DNA of 64,000 nucleotides from Gammaproteobacteria bacterium 39-13 (GTDB lineage: Bacteria > Pseudomonadota > Gammaproteobacteria > Berkiellales > Berkiellaceae): NCBI GenBank assembly GCA_001898235.1, contig MKTN01000001.1, positions 113,759 to 177,758 on the forward strand, given 5' to 3'. Both the position numbers and the translations under genes were made by a program. This document shows, one piece after another, positions 10,069 through 18,445 of this stretch; position 1 is the first letter of the stretch; each line of letters starts with the position of its first letter. The notes under the pieces are model-generated. The model saw only the letters and a program-made list of their open reading frames with translations. It had not been told where the DNA came from and searched no databases.

Positions 10069-11229
10069 TTAGGCAATAAATTGTGAATATGATACGGGTA
10101 GCTGATTTTCCATTTGCAGTTGATGCACTAAAGTGGGCGCACTATTTTCTATAAAAAGAAGTGGGACATTAACGATAACAGGCTCAACAATAGTTTTATC
10201 ATGTATGGATGATGGTTGCGAAGAATTTTCAAAATAATTTATTAATTCGATTATAGGCAGCTGCTGAGTGGAATGAATAATGTCTTCTAACATTAATATT
10301 TCCCCTTGCTTTTTTGCAAGCGTCAGATCTTCATTCACCATCTGTTGAATGTTTTTAAACATTGATTCAGAGAGCATCAGTACAGAATTTGTTTCATGAG
10401 AAAAAAAGAAATAAGTATCCTCTATCTCATGCGTATTATCTTTTAATACTGCATTTTCATTTTTATCAGAGTAGTTGGTTAAAAAAAAATCTTCCCCAAC
10501 TTGATTTTCACTATACTCTTCATGGGGATGCCGAAGATCTTTCGCCTTTTCCTTATAGTCCACACTATTTTTCAACGGTGAAATATCTTCGACAAGGGAT
10601 GCAATATTTTGCACACCGTCAACAACAGCATTTCCCAGCCAATCCATAAGCTGCCCCACCTCCACCGGCACTTTCTTTACTTCAATGACATAAAGCTTAT
10701 AATTTTGCGTGTTAATACTGCCCGGGAACTCTAAATAAGGTTTTGGTTGAATAGGACTTAAACCAATGCTAAGTGTTAACCATTTATTGGCATTATCTGC
10801 TTCAGTACCAGGAAAAGGCAATGTATTGTCGCCTTTTACATGAAATAATAATTTCGAGTCTGCTTTATAATAAAAGAAATCTTTTTTAAATGTAATTTCT
10901 TGCGTAGAAGGGGGCAAAAAGAAATAATTAGCAATGATACTATTAAAGAAAAAGGGTTGAGAGCCTTGCGGCGGTGGAATGATTGGCATTTCCACATCAG
11001 GGAATATTTTCCACTGGTCATTTATTTTATCAAATGTAAAAGCGAAACTATGTAATTCTTCAGCTATTTCAGATATTAGCACTTCACCAAATTTTTTTAG
11101 CACATCTTCAATATTGCTTAATCTTCTTTCGCAATCATTTTTATTTTTAACATATTGCTCTGTACTTTGAATGATCGCGAGGTGCAACAACCATTTCTTT
11201 TGTTGAAAAATTTTCTTTTCCTTTTCCAT
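10069..11229 (-). CDS. Distal half of a frameshift-split protein (unknown function)
   Basis: About 386 residues from an internal ATG at 11229 (MEKEKK). There is no ribosome site there, and the frame lies inside the end of the preceding gene, overlapping it by 83 bases in another frame. The first 30 codons read poorly, but from about 11150 onward (EQYVKNKNDCERRLSNIED) the protein looks genuine. The simplest reading is that it is the C-terminal part of the upstream frame at 11147-11809, joined by an indel or ribosomal slippage at the A-rich run around 11205-11225. Otherwise it has a PxxPPPQ linker and no domain I recognise. Together the two parts would give a protein of roughly 590 residues. 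Confidence 0.5.
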   Translation of the reverse strand: MEKEKKIFQQKKWLLHLAIIQSTEQYVKNKNDCERRLSNIEDVLKKFGEVLISEIAEELHSFAFTFDKINDQWKIFPDVEMPIIPPPQGSQPFFFNSIIANYFFLPPSTQEITFKKDFFYYKADSKLLFHVKGDNTLPFPGTEADNANKWLTLSIGLSPIQPKPYLEFPGSINTQNYKLYVIEVKKVPVEVGQLMDWLGNAVVDGVQNIASLVEDISPLKNSVDYKEKAKDLRHPHEEYSENQVGEDFFLTNYSDKNENAVLKDNTHEIEDTYFFFSHETNSVLMLSESMFKNIQQMVNEDLTLAKKQGEILMLEDIIHSTQQLPIIELINYFENSSQPSSIHDKTIVEPVIVNVPLLFIENSAPTLVHQLQMENQLPVSYSQFIA

Positions 11230-11809
11230 TGATATAATCAGCCAAAAAACGACCATCAAACTTCAAATCATATTGATTATGATAATCAAATAACAATACT
11301 CTTCCTAAATCAGAATCGTAAAATTTCTTAGCGGCTGCGTTTGTTATCTTTTCAATAACTTTTTCGATATGTTCAGCGCCATTTTTAATTTCACTGACAT
11401 AAAGCTGGTCAATTCTAGCTCTTCCATATACACTAGATAAAGCAGCGTTGATAGAAGCAAGGTTATCTCCTAGCATGCTTAAAACAACTTCCCCATTTTG
11501 TATTAAATTTACAAACTCATTACCAACAATCATTTTAACTTCACCCTGTGTAAAGAAATGTTTTCCTGCATTGTCAGTAGCGCTTATTAGTATATTAGTA
11601 AATTTTTCGGCAGTCTTTTTATTATCATGCATATCCATTTGATTTCCGCCAAAAGATATACCACTTTTTCCAGCTGCATAACTTACCTCATAGGCACCAT
11701 AACCATTCCATAGCTCATTTAACATCATAACTTCGTGATAAAGTTTATGGATGCCTGTTAAGCTGTTTCCACCAGTAAACTTGTACTCACTATTTTTATC
11801 ACTCACCAT
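11147..11809 (-). CDS. Proximal half of a frameshift-split protein (possible lysozyme-like N-domain)
   Basis: 220 residues. An AGGAAG ribosome site overlaps the stop of the preceding gene (8 bases between stop and ATG), so the two are co-translated. The stretch SYAAGKSGISFGGNQMDM resembles the conserved opening of some secreted lysozyme-like and toxin-associated proteins; I hold this loosely. The reading frame ends in a poorly matching tail (DHSKYRAIC), and the next frame carries on with credible protein, so this is probably the N-terminal part of a longer product. Family and function are uncertain; the frame break is directly visible. Confidence 0.5.
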   Translation of the reverse strand: MVSDKNSEYKFTGGNSLTGIHKLYHEVMMLNELWNGYGAYEVSYAAGKSGISFGGNQMDMHDNKKTAEKFTNILISATDNAGKHFFTQGEVKMIVGNEFVNLIQNGEVVLSMLGDNLASINAALSSVYGRARIDQLYVSEIKNGAEHIEKVIEKITNAAAKKFYDSDLGRVLLFDYHNQYDLKFDGRFLADYINGKGKENFSTKEMVVAPRDHSKYRAIC

Positions 11810-11817
11810 ACAACTTC

Positions 11818-12681
11818 CTACTTGTAATGTTCAGCAAAATAAAGCAACAATTCATCATGAACTGTTTGGTAAAACGGCATTTTTAGGTCAGCACTTTTTT
11901 TCTCTAATTGTTCTATTACAGAATAATCAATCACAAAGAAATTATGTGAAGCAAGATTTTGATATCTTATTGCCATAGGATTAATTGACTTAAATTTGGT
12001 TTGCAAGTTCTGATCAAACCTTAAAATTAAACTTGCACTTCCTGCATAAACTATAAAGGTGTCATCACCTAAATCTATTAAATTTCCTAAAAAATCTAAC
12101 TTTCCATAGAAAAACTCAGCCCCTCTTACATCACACATATCCCCGTCTCTTGAAACCTTAACATGCGGGCTTGCAGCTAAGATTGAAAATTTTTTCTCGT
12201 TCTTTTCAACGTCGCTTAAAATATAGAAATGCCTTATAAAATTAGGAGGAAGGCATCGTGCTGCTCCTGTTCCAGGATCAACTTTTAAAAAACTGCCATC
12301 CTTAAAATTTACTTGCGAATCAGCTTTTGATATTTTCTTGCCCTCCAATTCGTTACTCAACTCACGCAACTGTTCCGCATCAAGTTCAATCTGCTCACCT
12401 TTAAAAAATTTAAGCAAAATATATTTTTCATCCTTGTATCCCACATGATATTTCATTGGATCTTTATATTTAAATGAGTAATCAATTACAAACCATATAT
12501 CTCCATCTGACATACGATAGGCATCTACATCTGCAAGCCCTTCTCGCATTGCGGGAAAATCTGATATGTCATAGCCCCAAACATCTGGGTAAGGGGGAAA
12601 AAATTTCTGCGTAGGCAGCTCTTCTGTATGCCCAATAATGGAAAAATGAAGAAAGAAAATGACACTCAATACTTTAAACAT
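11818..12681 (-). CDS. Secreted protein of unknown function
   Basis: 287 residues with a signal peptide (MFKVLSVIFFLHFSIIGHTE). The mature part begins LPTQKFFPPYPDVWGYD, with a pattern of beta-strand-like segments, one cysteine pair (C at RCLPP and MCDVRG) and no recognised domain. It is the first gene of a three-frame minus-strand run with 11147-11809 and 10069-11229: the downstream ribosome site overlaps its stop codon. Secretion to the periplasm or beyond is inferred from the signal peptide. If the downstream protein is a wall-active enzyme, this could be its partner, but nothing in the sequence proves that. Confidence 0.6.
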   Translation of the reverse strand: MFKVLSVIFFLHFSIIGHTEELPTQKFFPPYPDVWGYDISDFPAMREGLADVDAYRMSDGDIWFVIDYSFKYKDPMKYHVGYKDEKYILLKFFKGEQIELDAEQLRELSNELEGKKISKADSQVNFKDGSFLKVDPGTGAARCLPPNFIRHFYILSDVEKNEKKFSILAASPHVKVSRDGDMCDVRGAEFFYGKLDFLGNLIDLGDDTFIVYAGSASLILRFDQNLQTKFKSINPMAIRYQNLASHNFFVIDYSVIEQLEKKSADLKMPFYQTVHDELLLYFAEHYK

Positions 12682-12906
12682 AAATATACCTATTTATATA
12701 AAATCGTGCTTTCATCGAATTTAGTTAATTAAACGCCGTAATTTACGTAAGTCATTTAATAACTGCAAGCAATTAATCACTAAATCAATTTAGCCTTCAT
12801 TATAAATTCAGGTGTTTTAACGCCATTCAAATCTTTTTACCGCTTCGTCTTTGTCTGCCCATAACCACAGCAAAACAGCTGCATATCCCTTAGTTTGTAT
12901 ATTTTT

Positions 12907-12934
12907 TTGCACAAATGGTCATATTTAGTATTAA
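12907..12934 (+). promoter_or_regulatory. Possible promoter for the VOC-family gene
   Basis: TTGCAC (12907-12912) and TATTAA (12929-12934) are separated by 16 bases and lie about 50 bases before the ATG at 12983. The rest of the 300-base gap from 12682 shows nothing I can name. Weak call, based only on hexamer resemblance. Confidence 0.3.
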
Positions 12935-12982
12935 AATAAAGGGTAGGCGCGGTGTTGTTCTTTATACATAAGACCTCTGATT

Positions 12983-13465
12983 ATGCAAAAAATTACTCCT
13001 TTTTTATGGTTTGATAATCAAGCGGAAGAGGCCGTTAACTTCTATATTTCCGTTTTTAAAGCCTCTAAAATTACTAAAATAAATTATTACACCCAAGCAG
13101 GCGCAGACGTTTCAGGCATGCCTAAACAATCAGTTATGACTATCGCCTTTCAATTGAATGACCAAGATTTTATTGCACTTAATGGCGGTCCTCATTTTAG
13201 CTTTTCTCCCGCTATCTCTTTTGTTATTAATTGTAAAACACAAGAAGAAGTGGATCATTACTGGGAAAAACTTTCCGAAGAGGGCATCATTGAACAATGT
13301 GGTTGGCTTAAAGATAAATATGGGATCTCATGGCAAGTGGTTCCTACCCTTCTTGAAGAATTGTTAAGCGATAGTGATCCCGCTAAAGCGCAAAAGGTGA
13401 TGCAGGCTATGCTGCAAATGAAGAAATTGGATATTCAAGCCTTAAAGCACGCTTATGAACAATGA
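12983..13465 (+). CDS. VOC (PhnB/glyoxalase-like) family protein
   Basis: 160 residues. It opens QKITPFLWFDNQAEEAVNFY and contains the phrases LNDQDFIALNGGPHF and CGWLKDKYGISWQVVP, which mark the 3-demethylubiquinone-9 methyltransferase-like (PhnB) branch of the vicinal-oxygen-chelate superfamily. Members are cytoplasmic homodimers; many have no assigned reaction and some bind antibiotics. It is convergent with the ammonia-lyase gene, three bases apart, so no terminator separates them. The family is firm and the substrate unknown. It should not be named a ubiquinone methyltransferase on this evidence. Confidence 0.85.
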   Translation: MQKITPFLWFDNQAEEAVNFYISVFKASKITKINYYTQAGADVSGMPKQSVMTIAFQLNDQDFIALNGGPHFSFSPAISFVINCKTQEEVDHYWEKLSEEGIIEQCGWLKDKYGISWQVVPTLLEELLSDSDPAKAQKVMQAMLQMKKLDIQALKHAYEQ

Positions 13466-13468
13466 TAT

Positions 13469-14428
13469 TCACATTTGTAAAATCGATTTTAGCGTTTCAA
13501 GGCTTATATTTGCTCCGCTTAGAATAATAACAATTTTCTTCCCTCGATATTGCTCAGCATTTTTGATAAAAGCAGCTAAGGCAACTGCTGAAGCGCCTTC
13601 AATCAACATACGATGCATTTTGATTATACCAATAATCGCTTGTTTAATTTCTTCTTCTGAAACAAGAACATAATCGTCTACATATCTTTGACAAAGCTCG
13701 AATGTTATTGCATCTTGCACCATGCCACCTGCAGTGGCATCAGAAAGAGTAGGCTGCGTTTGGATTTCTATAATTTTTCCCGCTTTAATCGATTCAGCAA
13801 GGACTGGAGAATTTTCTGGCAAACACCCAATAATGTCCGTATAAGGAGAATGCTCTTTAATATAGCCTGCAATACCTGAAATAAGTCCTCCGCCACCAAC
13901 AACCGCAAATATGGCATCAATTTCATCTAATTGCTGGCTGATCTCTATGCCTATAGTACCTTGTCCAGCAACGACTTGTAGATCATCATAAGGGGAAATA
14001 TAGGTCATACCATGTGCTTTCGCATATTGGGTAGCATAAATTTCCGTTTGCATGCAATCAGTTGCATAAAAAGTTAAAGGCACATCATAATTACGGATGT
14101 TACCAACTTTAGCAGAAGAGGCATTTTCAGGTACAAAAATTTGTCCAGGGATCTTTAATTTATTCAATCCAAAAGCAACAGCCGCCCCATGATTACCCGA
14201 TGAAGCAGCAACAACCCCATTTTTACGCTGTAAAGGCGATAAAGACAATAATTTATTGAATGCACCTCGCACTTTAAATGCACCCGTATATTGAAGATTT
14301 TCACACTTCAGAAAAACTTGTGCGTTTGTCATTTTGCTTAATGCAGGAGAGAACTCTAAAGGAGTGTATCGAATGTATGGTTGTACACGCGTTTGGGCAA
14401 GTAATACTTCCTTTTTAATATCTATCAT
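13469..14428 (-). CDS. PLP-dependent threonine/serine ammonia-lyase family enzyme
   Basis: 319 residues, the length of the catabolic (TdcB-like) single-domain type, lacking the C-terminal regulatory ACT domain of biosynthetic IlvA. The PLP lysine is K52 in TGAFKVRGA, the substrate loop is ASSGNHG, and the phosphate-binding loop is VGGGGLISG. The family deaminates L-threonine or L-serine to 2-oxo acids and ammonia; some members act on hydroxyaspartate or diaminopropionate. The gene starts three bases after the stop of the YheO/DauR-like regulator and must be co-transcribed with it. That pairing suggests control by an amino-acid signal. The exact substrate cannot be read from the sequence. Confidence 0.85.
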   Translation of the reverse strand: MIDIKKEVLLAQTRVQPYIRYTPLEFSPALSKMTNAQVFLKCENLQYTGAFKVRGAFNKLLSLSPLQRKNGVVAASSGNHGAAVAFGLNKLKIPGQIFVPENASSAKVGNIRNYDVPLTFYATDCMQTEIYATQYAKAHGMTYISPYDDLQVVAGQGTIGIEISQQLDEIDAIFAVVGGGGLISGIAGYIKEHSPYTDIIGCLPENSPVLAESIKAGKIIEIQTQPTLSDATAGGMVQDAITFELCQRYVDDYVLVSEEEIKQAIIGIIKMHRMLIEGASAVALAAFIKNAEQYRGKKIVIILSGANISLETLKSILQM

Positions 14429-14431
14429 GAT

Positions 14432-15043
14432 TTATCCCTCATTCGATTGCATCGATAGATAATTATAAACGGTTGCTCTTGAAACATTGATTATCTTAGC
14501 AATGTATTGAGCTGAATTTTTACCTGTAAAGGCACCTACCTTATGCAAATGTTCGATGAGATCTTTCTTTTCTTGTCTTGTTAACACTTCAAGCGTTAAA
14601 TTTTGATCGTTAAGATATGCATGCACATATTGATTAATACGTTCTTGCCAATCGTCTTTGAATAAAGGCTCAGGTTGCGCAACCAGGTTCTCACTAAGAA
14701 ATTCTAAAAGAAAATGTTGTAACTTATCAAAGGCTGATACATCCAGATTGATACATAACATACCAATCGCCTGTTTGTTTTCATCTCGAATAACACTACT
14801 GACAGATTTAAGTTTTTTTCCATCCCAATTTGTTTTTTCATAAGGCCCGAAACAATCTTCTAAAGCATTCATTTCAGCTTCTGAAAGTAAAGAAGCATCC
14901 CCTATTCTTCGCTTTGATAGCGGATGAAAAATGGCAACAATTTGATTTAGCTTAATATCATGTACGACCACTTCAGCATAAGGATACAATAATCGTTGAA
15001 TGGCTTCTGCCGTAGGAAGGAATAAGGTAATTGCTTTTTTCAT
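14432..15043 (-). CDS. YheO/DauR-like PAS-HTH transcriptional regulator
   Basis: 203 residues. An N-terminal YheO-type PAS domain (about 15-115; YAEVVVHDIKLNQIVAIFHP, then GMLCINLDVS) is followed by a C-terminal helix-turn-helix (about 160-200; AQYIAKIINVSRATVYNYL). This is the architecture of DauR, which controls D-arginine use in Pseudomonas. Here it leads a two-gene operon with a PLP ammonia-lyase, so it probably senses a related amino acid. An exceptionally long perfect inverted repeat lies 17 bases upstream of the ATG and is a natural candidate for its own operator. The family is firm; ligand and targets are inferred. Confidence 0.8.
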   Translation of the reverse strand: MKKAITLFLPTAEAIQRLLYPYAEVVVHDIKLNQIVAIFHPLSKRRIGDASLLSEAEMNALEDCFGPYEKTNWDGKKLKSVSSVIRDENKQAIGMLCINLDVSAFDKLQHFLLEFLSENLVAQPEPLFKDDWQERINQYVHAYLNDQNLTLEVLTRQEKKDLIEHLHKVGAFTGKNSAQYIAKIINVSRATVYNYLSMQSNEG

Positions 15044-15059
15044 TTTAAAATCATAATGT

Positions 15060-15114
15060 TATAATAATTTTGACATTTTAGTCTATTTTAGACTAAAATG
15101 TCAAAATTATTATA
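15060..15114. promoter_or_regulatory. 24-bp perfect inverted repeat upstream of the DauR-like gene
   Basis: Arms 15060-15083 and 15091-15114 are exact reverse complements, with a 7-base loop (TATTTTA). The inner arm reads TTTTGACATTTTAGTC. It lies between the Lon-like gene (which ends at 15173 on the same strand) and the regulator's ATG at 15043. The arms are AT-rich and there is no U-run after the stem on the minus strand, so it looks more like an operator or cruciform than a normal terminator. Ending Lon-like transcription is still possible. Confidence 0.6.
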
Positions 15115-15172
15115 CGCACTACTTGCTCGCCAATAAGTTGGTTAATGTGGGAAGAATGAAAAATCGGCAAAA

Positions 15173-17512
15173 TCAATCCAGTAGATGCCTTCTGGACTCA
15201 GCATATTTTTGTAGCGTTGCTTCGCACAAGGCGTGAATATCTTCAGGTTTTTTACCTGTTAATAGCGTTAAGGCTTCATCAACCGTCTTGATGCCATAAA
15301 TATGAAATTTACCTTGAGCACAGGCATCAACAACTTCCTGTTTCAACATTAAATTTCTAATATTTGTTGTCGGGATCAATACACCCTGTTCACCTGTTAG
15401 ACCATTCTTAAGACAGATATCATAAAAACCTTCAATTTTTTCGTTAATTCCACCAACAGGTTGCGTATAACCAAGCTGATTCACAGAGCCCGTTACCGCC
15501 AAAGCTTGTTTGATGGGTACATTAGCAAGCGATGAAATGAGCGCACATAACTCTCCCAATGAAGCGCTATCTCCTTCAATTCGACCGTAAGTTTGTTCCA
15601 AGACGAGGCTTGCTGAAAGGAAAAAAGGGATATCTTTAGCGTAATGACCTTTCAAGAAACCAGATAAGATCAATACCCCTTTAGAGTGATTAGCCCCTCC
15701 TAAATCAACCTCGCGTTGAATATCAATCACAGATTCTTTGCCTGAGCGTGTTGTAGCTGTAATTCGCATCGGCATACCAAAATAAAAATCTGGCAATTCA
15801 ATGACGGAGATCCCATTAACTTGCCCAACAGCTTCCCCATGCAAGTCAATAAGGATCAAGCCAGAAAATATATCTTCGTAATAATCCCGACGCATTTTAT
15901 CCATTCGCCTTATTTTGGCTTCAATGGCTTTTATAACGTCCTCCTTTCTAACAACTTGCTGTTCATGCTTATTAGCCCAATAACGCGACTCTTCCAAAAT
16001 TTCTACAATCTGACTACGTTGTAAGGTAATTTTCTGTGAGTCATCCGTTAAGCGAATGCAGTAATCAATGATGTGAGCAATTGCATCTCGATGAAAAGAA
16101 CCTAATTTTCTCTTTTTGATGATCCTGGCCAAATAAAATACAAACAACTGAATTTGTTCATCAGAGCGCTCAATAGTCGTTTCAAATTCAATAATAACCT
16201 TAAAGAGTTTATTAAAATCATCATCATCTTCTAACGATTCATAGTCATGCCTATCACCCAATAGAATCACTTTGAGATCTAAGGGTATAGGTTCAGGTTG
16301 TAATTGTGTTGAACCCAGTGCATGAGATTGCAATGGTTCTATGGTTATTTTTTGTTCAATCAGGATCCGTTTTAAACTGTCCCAGGCATGCAAGTCTTTA
16401 AGTAATTTTTTGATTTCCAGCATCAAATAGCCACCATTAGCAAAATGCAAAGCACCTGCTTTGATGAGAGTAAAATCACTGGTTAAGGTTCCGTGCTGTG
16501 ACGTACCTTCTAATTGACCAACAAGGTTGGAATAATTGGGATGGCCTTCAGTGATAATCGGCGCATGTCCTTCTTTATCATTGCTTACAATAACATTAAC
16601 TTCATATCTGTCGATCCTATTTTTTTCGGAGCCATGACCTTCATCATCTGTTTCACCGTCTTTAGGAGCCATAATGAATACAGGTGATTCAATAATATCT
16701 TCTTGCACTTCTCTTAAATAATTTAATACTTTTGGATCGGTATATTTTTCTTTAAGGCTGCTGATTAAAGAGCTCACGAGGGTGTTACAAAAATCATTTT
16801 TTATTTCTTTTAACTTATCATGCTTTTGTTTGTACCATTGTGGCATTTCATGTTTGATGCGCTCTAATCTACTTTTAATCTTGTTAACTTTAATCATTAA
16901 TTCATTTTTTGCATTCTGATCTAGTTTTTCTATTTGATCTTTGGTCATTTTTTCTTCATTCAAAAGAGGGACAATTTCATAATTACCTGGTGTCCCTAAA
17001 ATAATAAGATCAAGTGCTTTTGCTTCTTTTGATATTTTTTTTAATAATTTCTCTTCTTTGTTTTTAGTTCTTGACTCAATTTTTTCAATTCTATTTTGGT
17101 ATTCCTTACTTTCAAACATTGCAGGAATAGAATAGTGTAGCTGCTCAATAAACGCATGCATATCTTGCTTAAATTGAAGTCCCTCTCCTGGCGCAAATTT
17201 CAGCGCAATCGGTTTTTGTGGCTCTTTAAAATTATTGACGTAACACCAATCTGCAGCTGGCGCTTCTTTAAAAGCAATGTGTTGCAATTGATGCTGCATA
17301 AAGTAGTGCTTTCCAAGCCCAGCTGGACCCAGCGCATAAATATGGTGCGAACGCAGCTTCATTTCCAGACCAAAAAATAACGCCTCTAAGGCGCGTTCTT
17401 GGCCAATATTTTCCAGAAGGGTGGTTATTTCAGCAGTAGTGGTAAATGTTAATTGGTTAGGATCACATGCAGGTCGCAATATTGCGGGAGGCAATGCTGT
17501 AATCTTTTTCAT
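15173..17512 (-). CDS. Lon-like ATP-dependent protease (AAA_32 / LonB-type, S16 peptidase)
   Basis: 779 residues. The C-terminal peptidase has the Lon serine-lysine dyad: S649 in EGDSASLGE and K692 in GGINEKIEGF, 43 apart as in E. coli Lon. The N-terminal half is of the AAA_32 kind found in YcbZ-like and archaeal-LonB-like proteins, with a long charged helical insert (about 145-260) and no classical Lon substrate-binding domain. The P-loop GPAGLGKHY has His where Ser or Thr is usual, so nucleotide use could be altered. The product should degrade cytoplasmic proteins. No heat-shock promoter was identified. It is transcribed towards the DauR-like gene. Confidence 0.85.
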   Translation of the reverse strand: MKKITALPPAILRPACDPNQLTFTTTAEITTLLENIGQERALEALFFGLEMKLRSHHIYALGPAGLGKHYFMQHQLQHIAFKEAPAADWCYVNNFKEPQKPIALKFAPGEGLQFKQDMHAFIEQLHYSIPAMFESKEYQNRIEKIESRTKNKEEKLLKKISKEAKALDLIILGTPGNYEIVPLLNEEKMTKDQIEKLDQNAKNELMIKVNKIKSRLERIKHEMPQWYKQKHDKLKEIKNDFCNTLVSSLISSLKEKYTDPKVLNYLREVQEDIIESPVFIMAPKDGETDDEGHGSEKNRIDRYEVNVIVSNDKEGHAPIITEGHPNYSNLVGQLEGTSQHGTLTSDFTLIKAGALHFANGGYLMLEIKKLLKDLHAWDSLKRILIEQKITIEPLQSHALGSTQLQPEPIPLDLKVILLGDRHDYESLEDDDDFNKLFKVIIEFETTIERSDEQIQLFVFYLARIIKKRKLGSFHRDAIAHIIDYCIRLTDDSQKITLQRSQIVEILEESRYWANKHEQQVVRKEDVIKAIEAKIRRMDKMRRDYYEDIFSGLILIDLHGEAVGQVNGISVIELPDFYFGMPMRITATTRSGKESVIDIQREVDLGGANHSKGVLILSGFLKGHYAKDIPFFLSASLVLEQTYGRIEGDSASLGELCALISSLANVPIKQALAVTGSVNQLGYTQPVGGINEKIEGFYDICLKNGLTGEQGVLIPTTNIRNLMLKQEVVDACAQGKFHIYGIKTVDEALTLLTGKKPEDIHALCEATLQKYAESRRHLLD

Positions 17513-17619
17513 TTAGTTTCAACCAATCAAGACGCTATTTATGAGTATAGCGGCCATGATGTGAAACATTTAAGATCTGATATTTTAGGCGCCGTAAATG
17601 CGCGTAGATTACCGCAATG

Positions 17620-18426
17620 TTAATTGGTGCCAGCGATCTGAAACATCCTTGCGCCAAGCAGTAAATATTCTTCATTCAACGCCAAAGCTTTAAAATTATT
17701 TAATAATTCTTCAAACTCGTTTTGGTTGATCAATTGATGCTCGAGATACTTTTTCCCCCAAGTTTGAATTTTAAAAATCATATATTCTCGATGCTCTTTT
17801 TCCATCAATACAGGCTGAGCAATATTGATGTTAATATCATTTAATTGCAGTGCTTTGAAATGAGCGTATAATTTTTTACCAATAGATAAATCAATCCCTC
17901 TTCGTTTTGCTAATTGACAAAGGAGATCAATATCCCTTTGAAGGTAACTATTTTCAGGGTAACTATACCAAGTATAATTATCTAATTCAGCAATGATAAG
18001 ACGCCCATTAGGTTTTAATATTTTTTTAAGCTGATATATCGCTTTGACAGGTTCTTGAAGATGAATCAAAAAAAATCGACAATAAACCACATCAAACTGC
18101 TGATTAAAATGTTTAGATAACTCATACACATCTAATTTTTTTGGTAAGACATGAGTAATATTTTTTGATTGCAATCTGGATTTAAGTATATTGAGTTGTT
18201 CACTGCTGCTATCTATTGCTGTGACGCTACCTGAGGTGCCCACTTGGTCAGCAAACCACAACGACATATTACCTGGCCCACAGCCAACATCAGCTACATG
18301 CATACCACCTCGCAAACCATTGTGTTCAATAAATAGTGTGGTGTATGGTTTATAGATATCCCCTAACAATGTCATTCGATGTAAATCGATTTCACCTACA
18401 TCCAGTACATATTTCCCAGCATTCAT
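17620..18426 (-). CDS. Class I SAM-dependent methyltransferase
   Basis: 268 residues with SAM motif I VADVGCGPG (44-52), acidic motif VTAIDSS and post-motif FDVVYCRFFLIHLQEP, the Rossmann-fold pattern of the UbiE/Methyltransf_11-25 group. The C-terminal 90 residues resemble the lid of small-molecule methyltransferases. GAGAAG precedes the ATG. It begins 20 bases after the end of the MFS gene on the same strand and is likely co-transcribed with it. A methyltransferase next to an efflux carrier could modify an exported or toxic compound, but the substrate is not evident. Confidence 0.8.
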   Translation of the reverse strand: MNAGKYVLDVGEIDLHRMTLLGDIYKPYTTLFIEHNGLRGGMHVADVGCGPGNMSLWFADQVGTSGSVTAIDSSSEQLNILKSRLQSKNITHVLPKKLDVYELSKHFNQQFDVVYCRFFLIHLQEPVKAIYQLKKILKPNGRLIIAELDNYTWYSYPENSYLQRDIDLLCQLAKRRGIDLSIGKKLYAHFKALQLNDININIAQPVLMEKEHREYMIFKIQTWGKKYLEHQLINQNEFEELLNNFKALALNEEYLLLGARMFQIAGTN

Positions 18427-18445
18427 ATCTTCTCGCTTAAGATTT

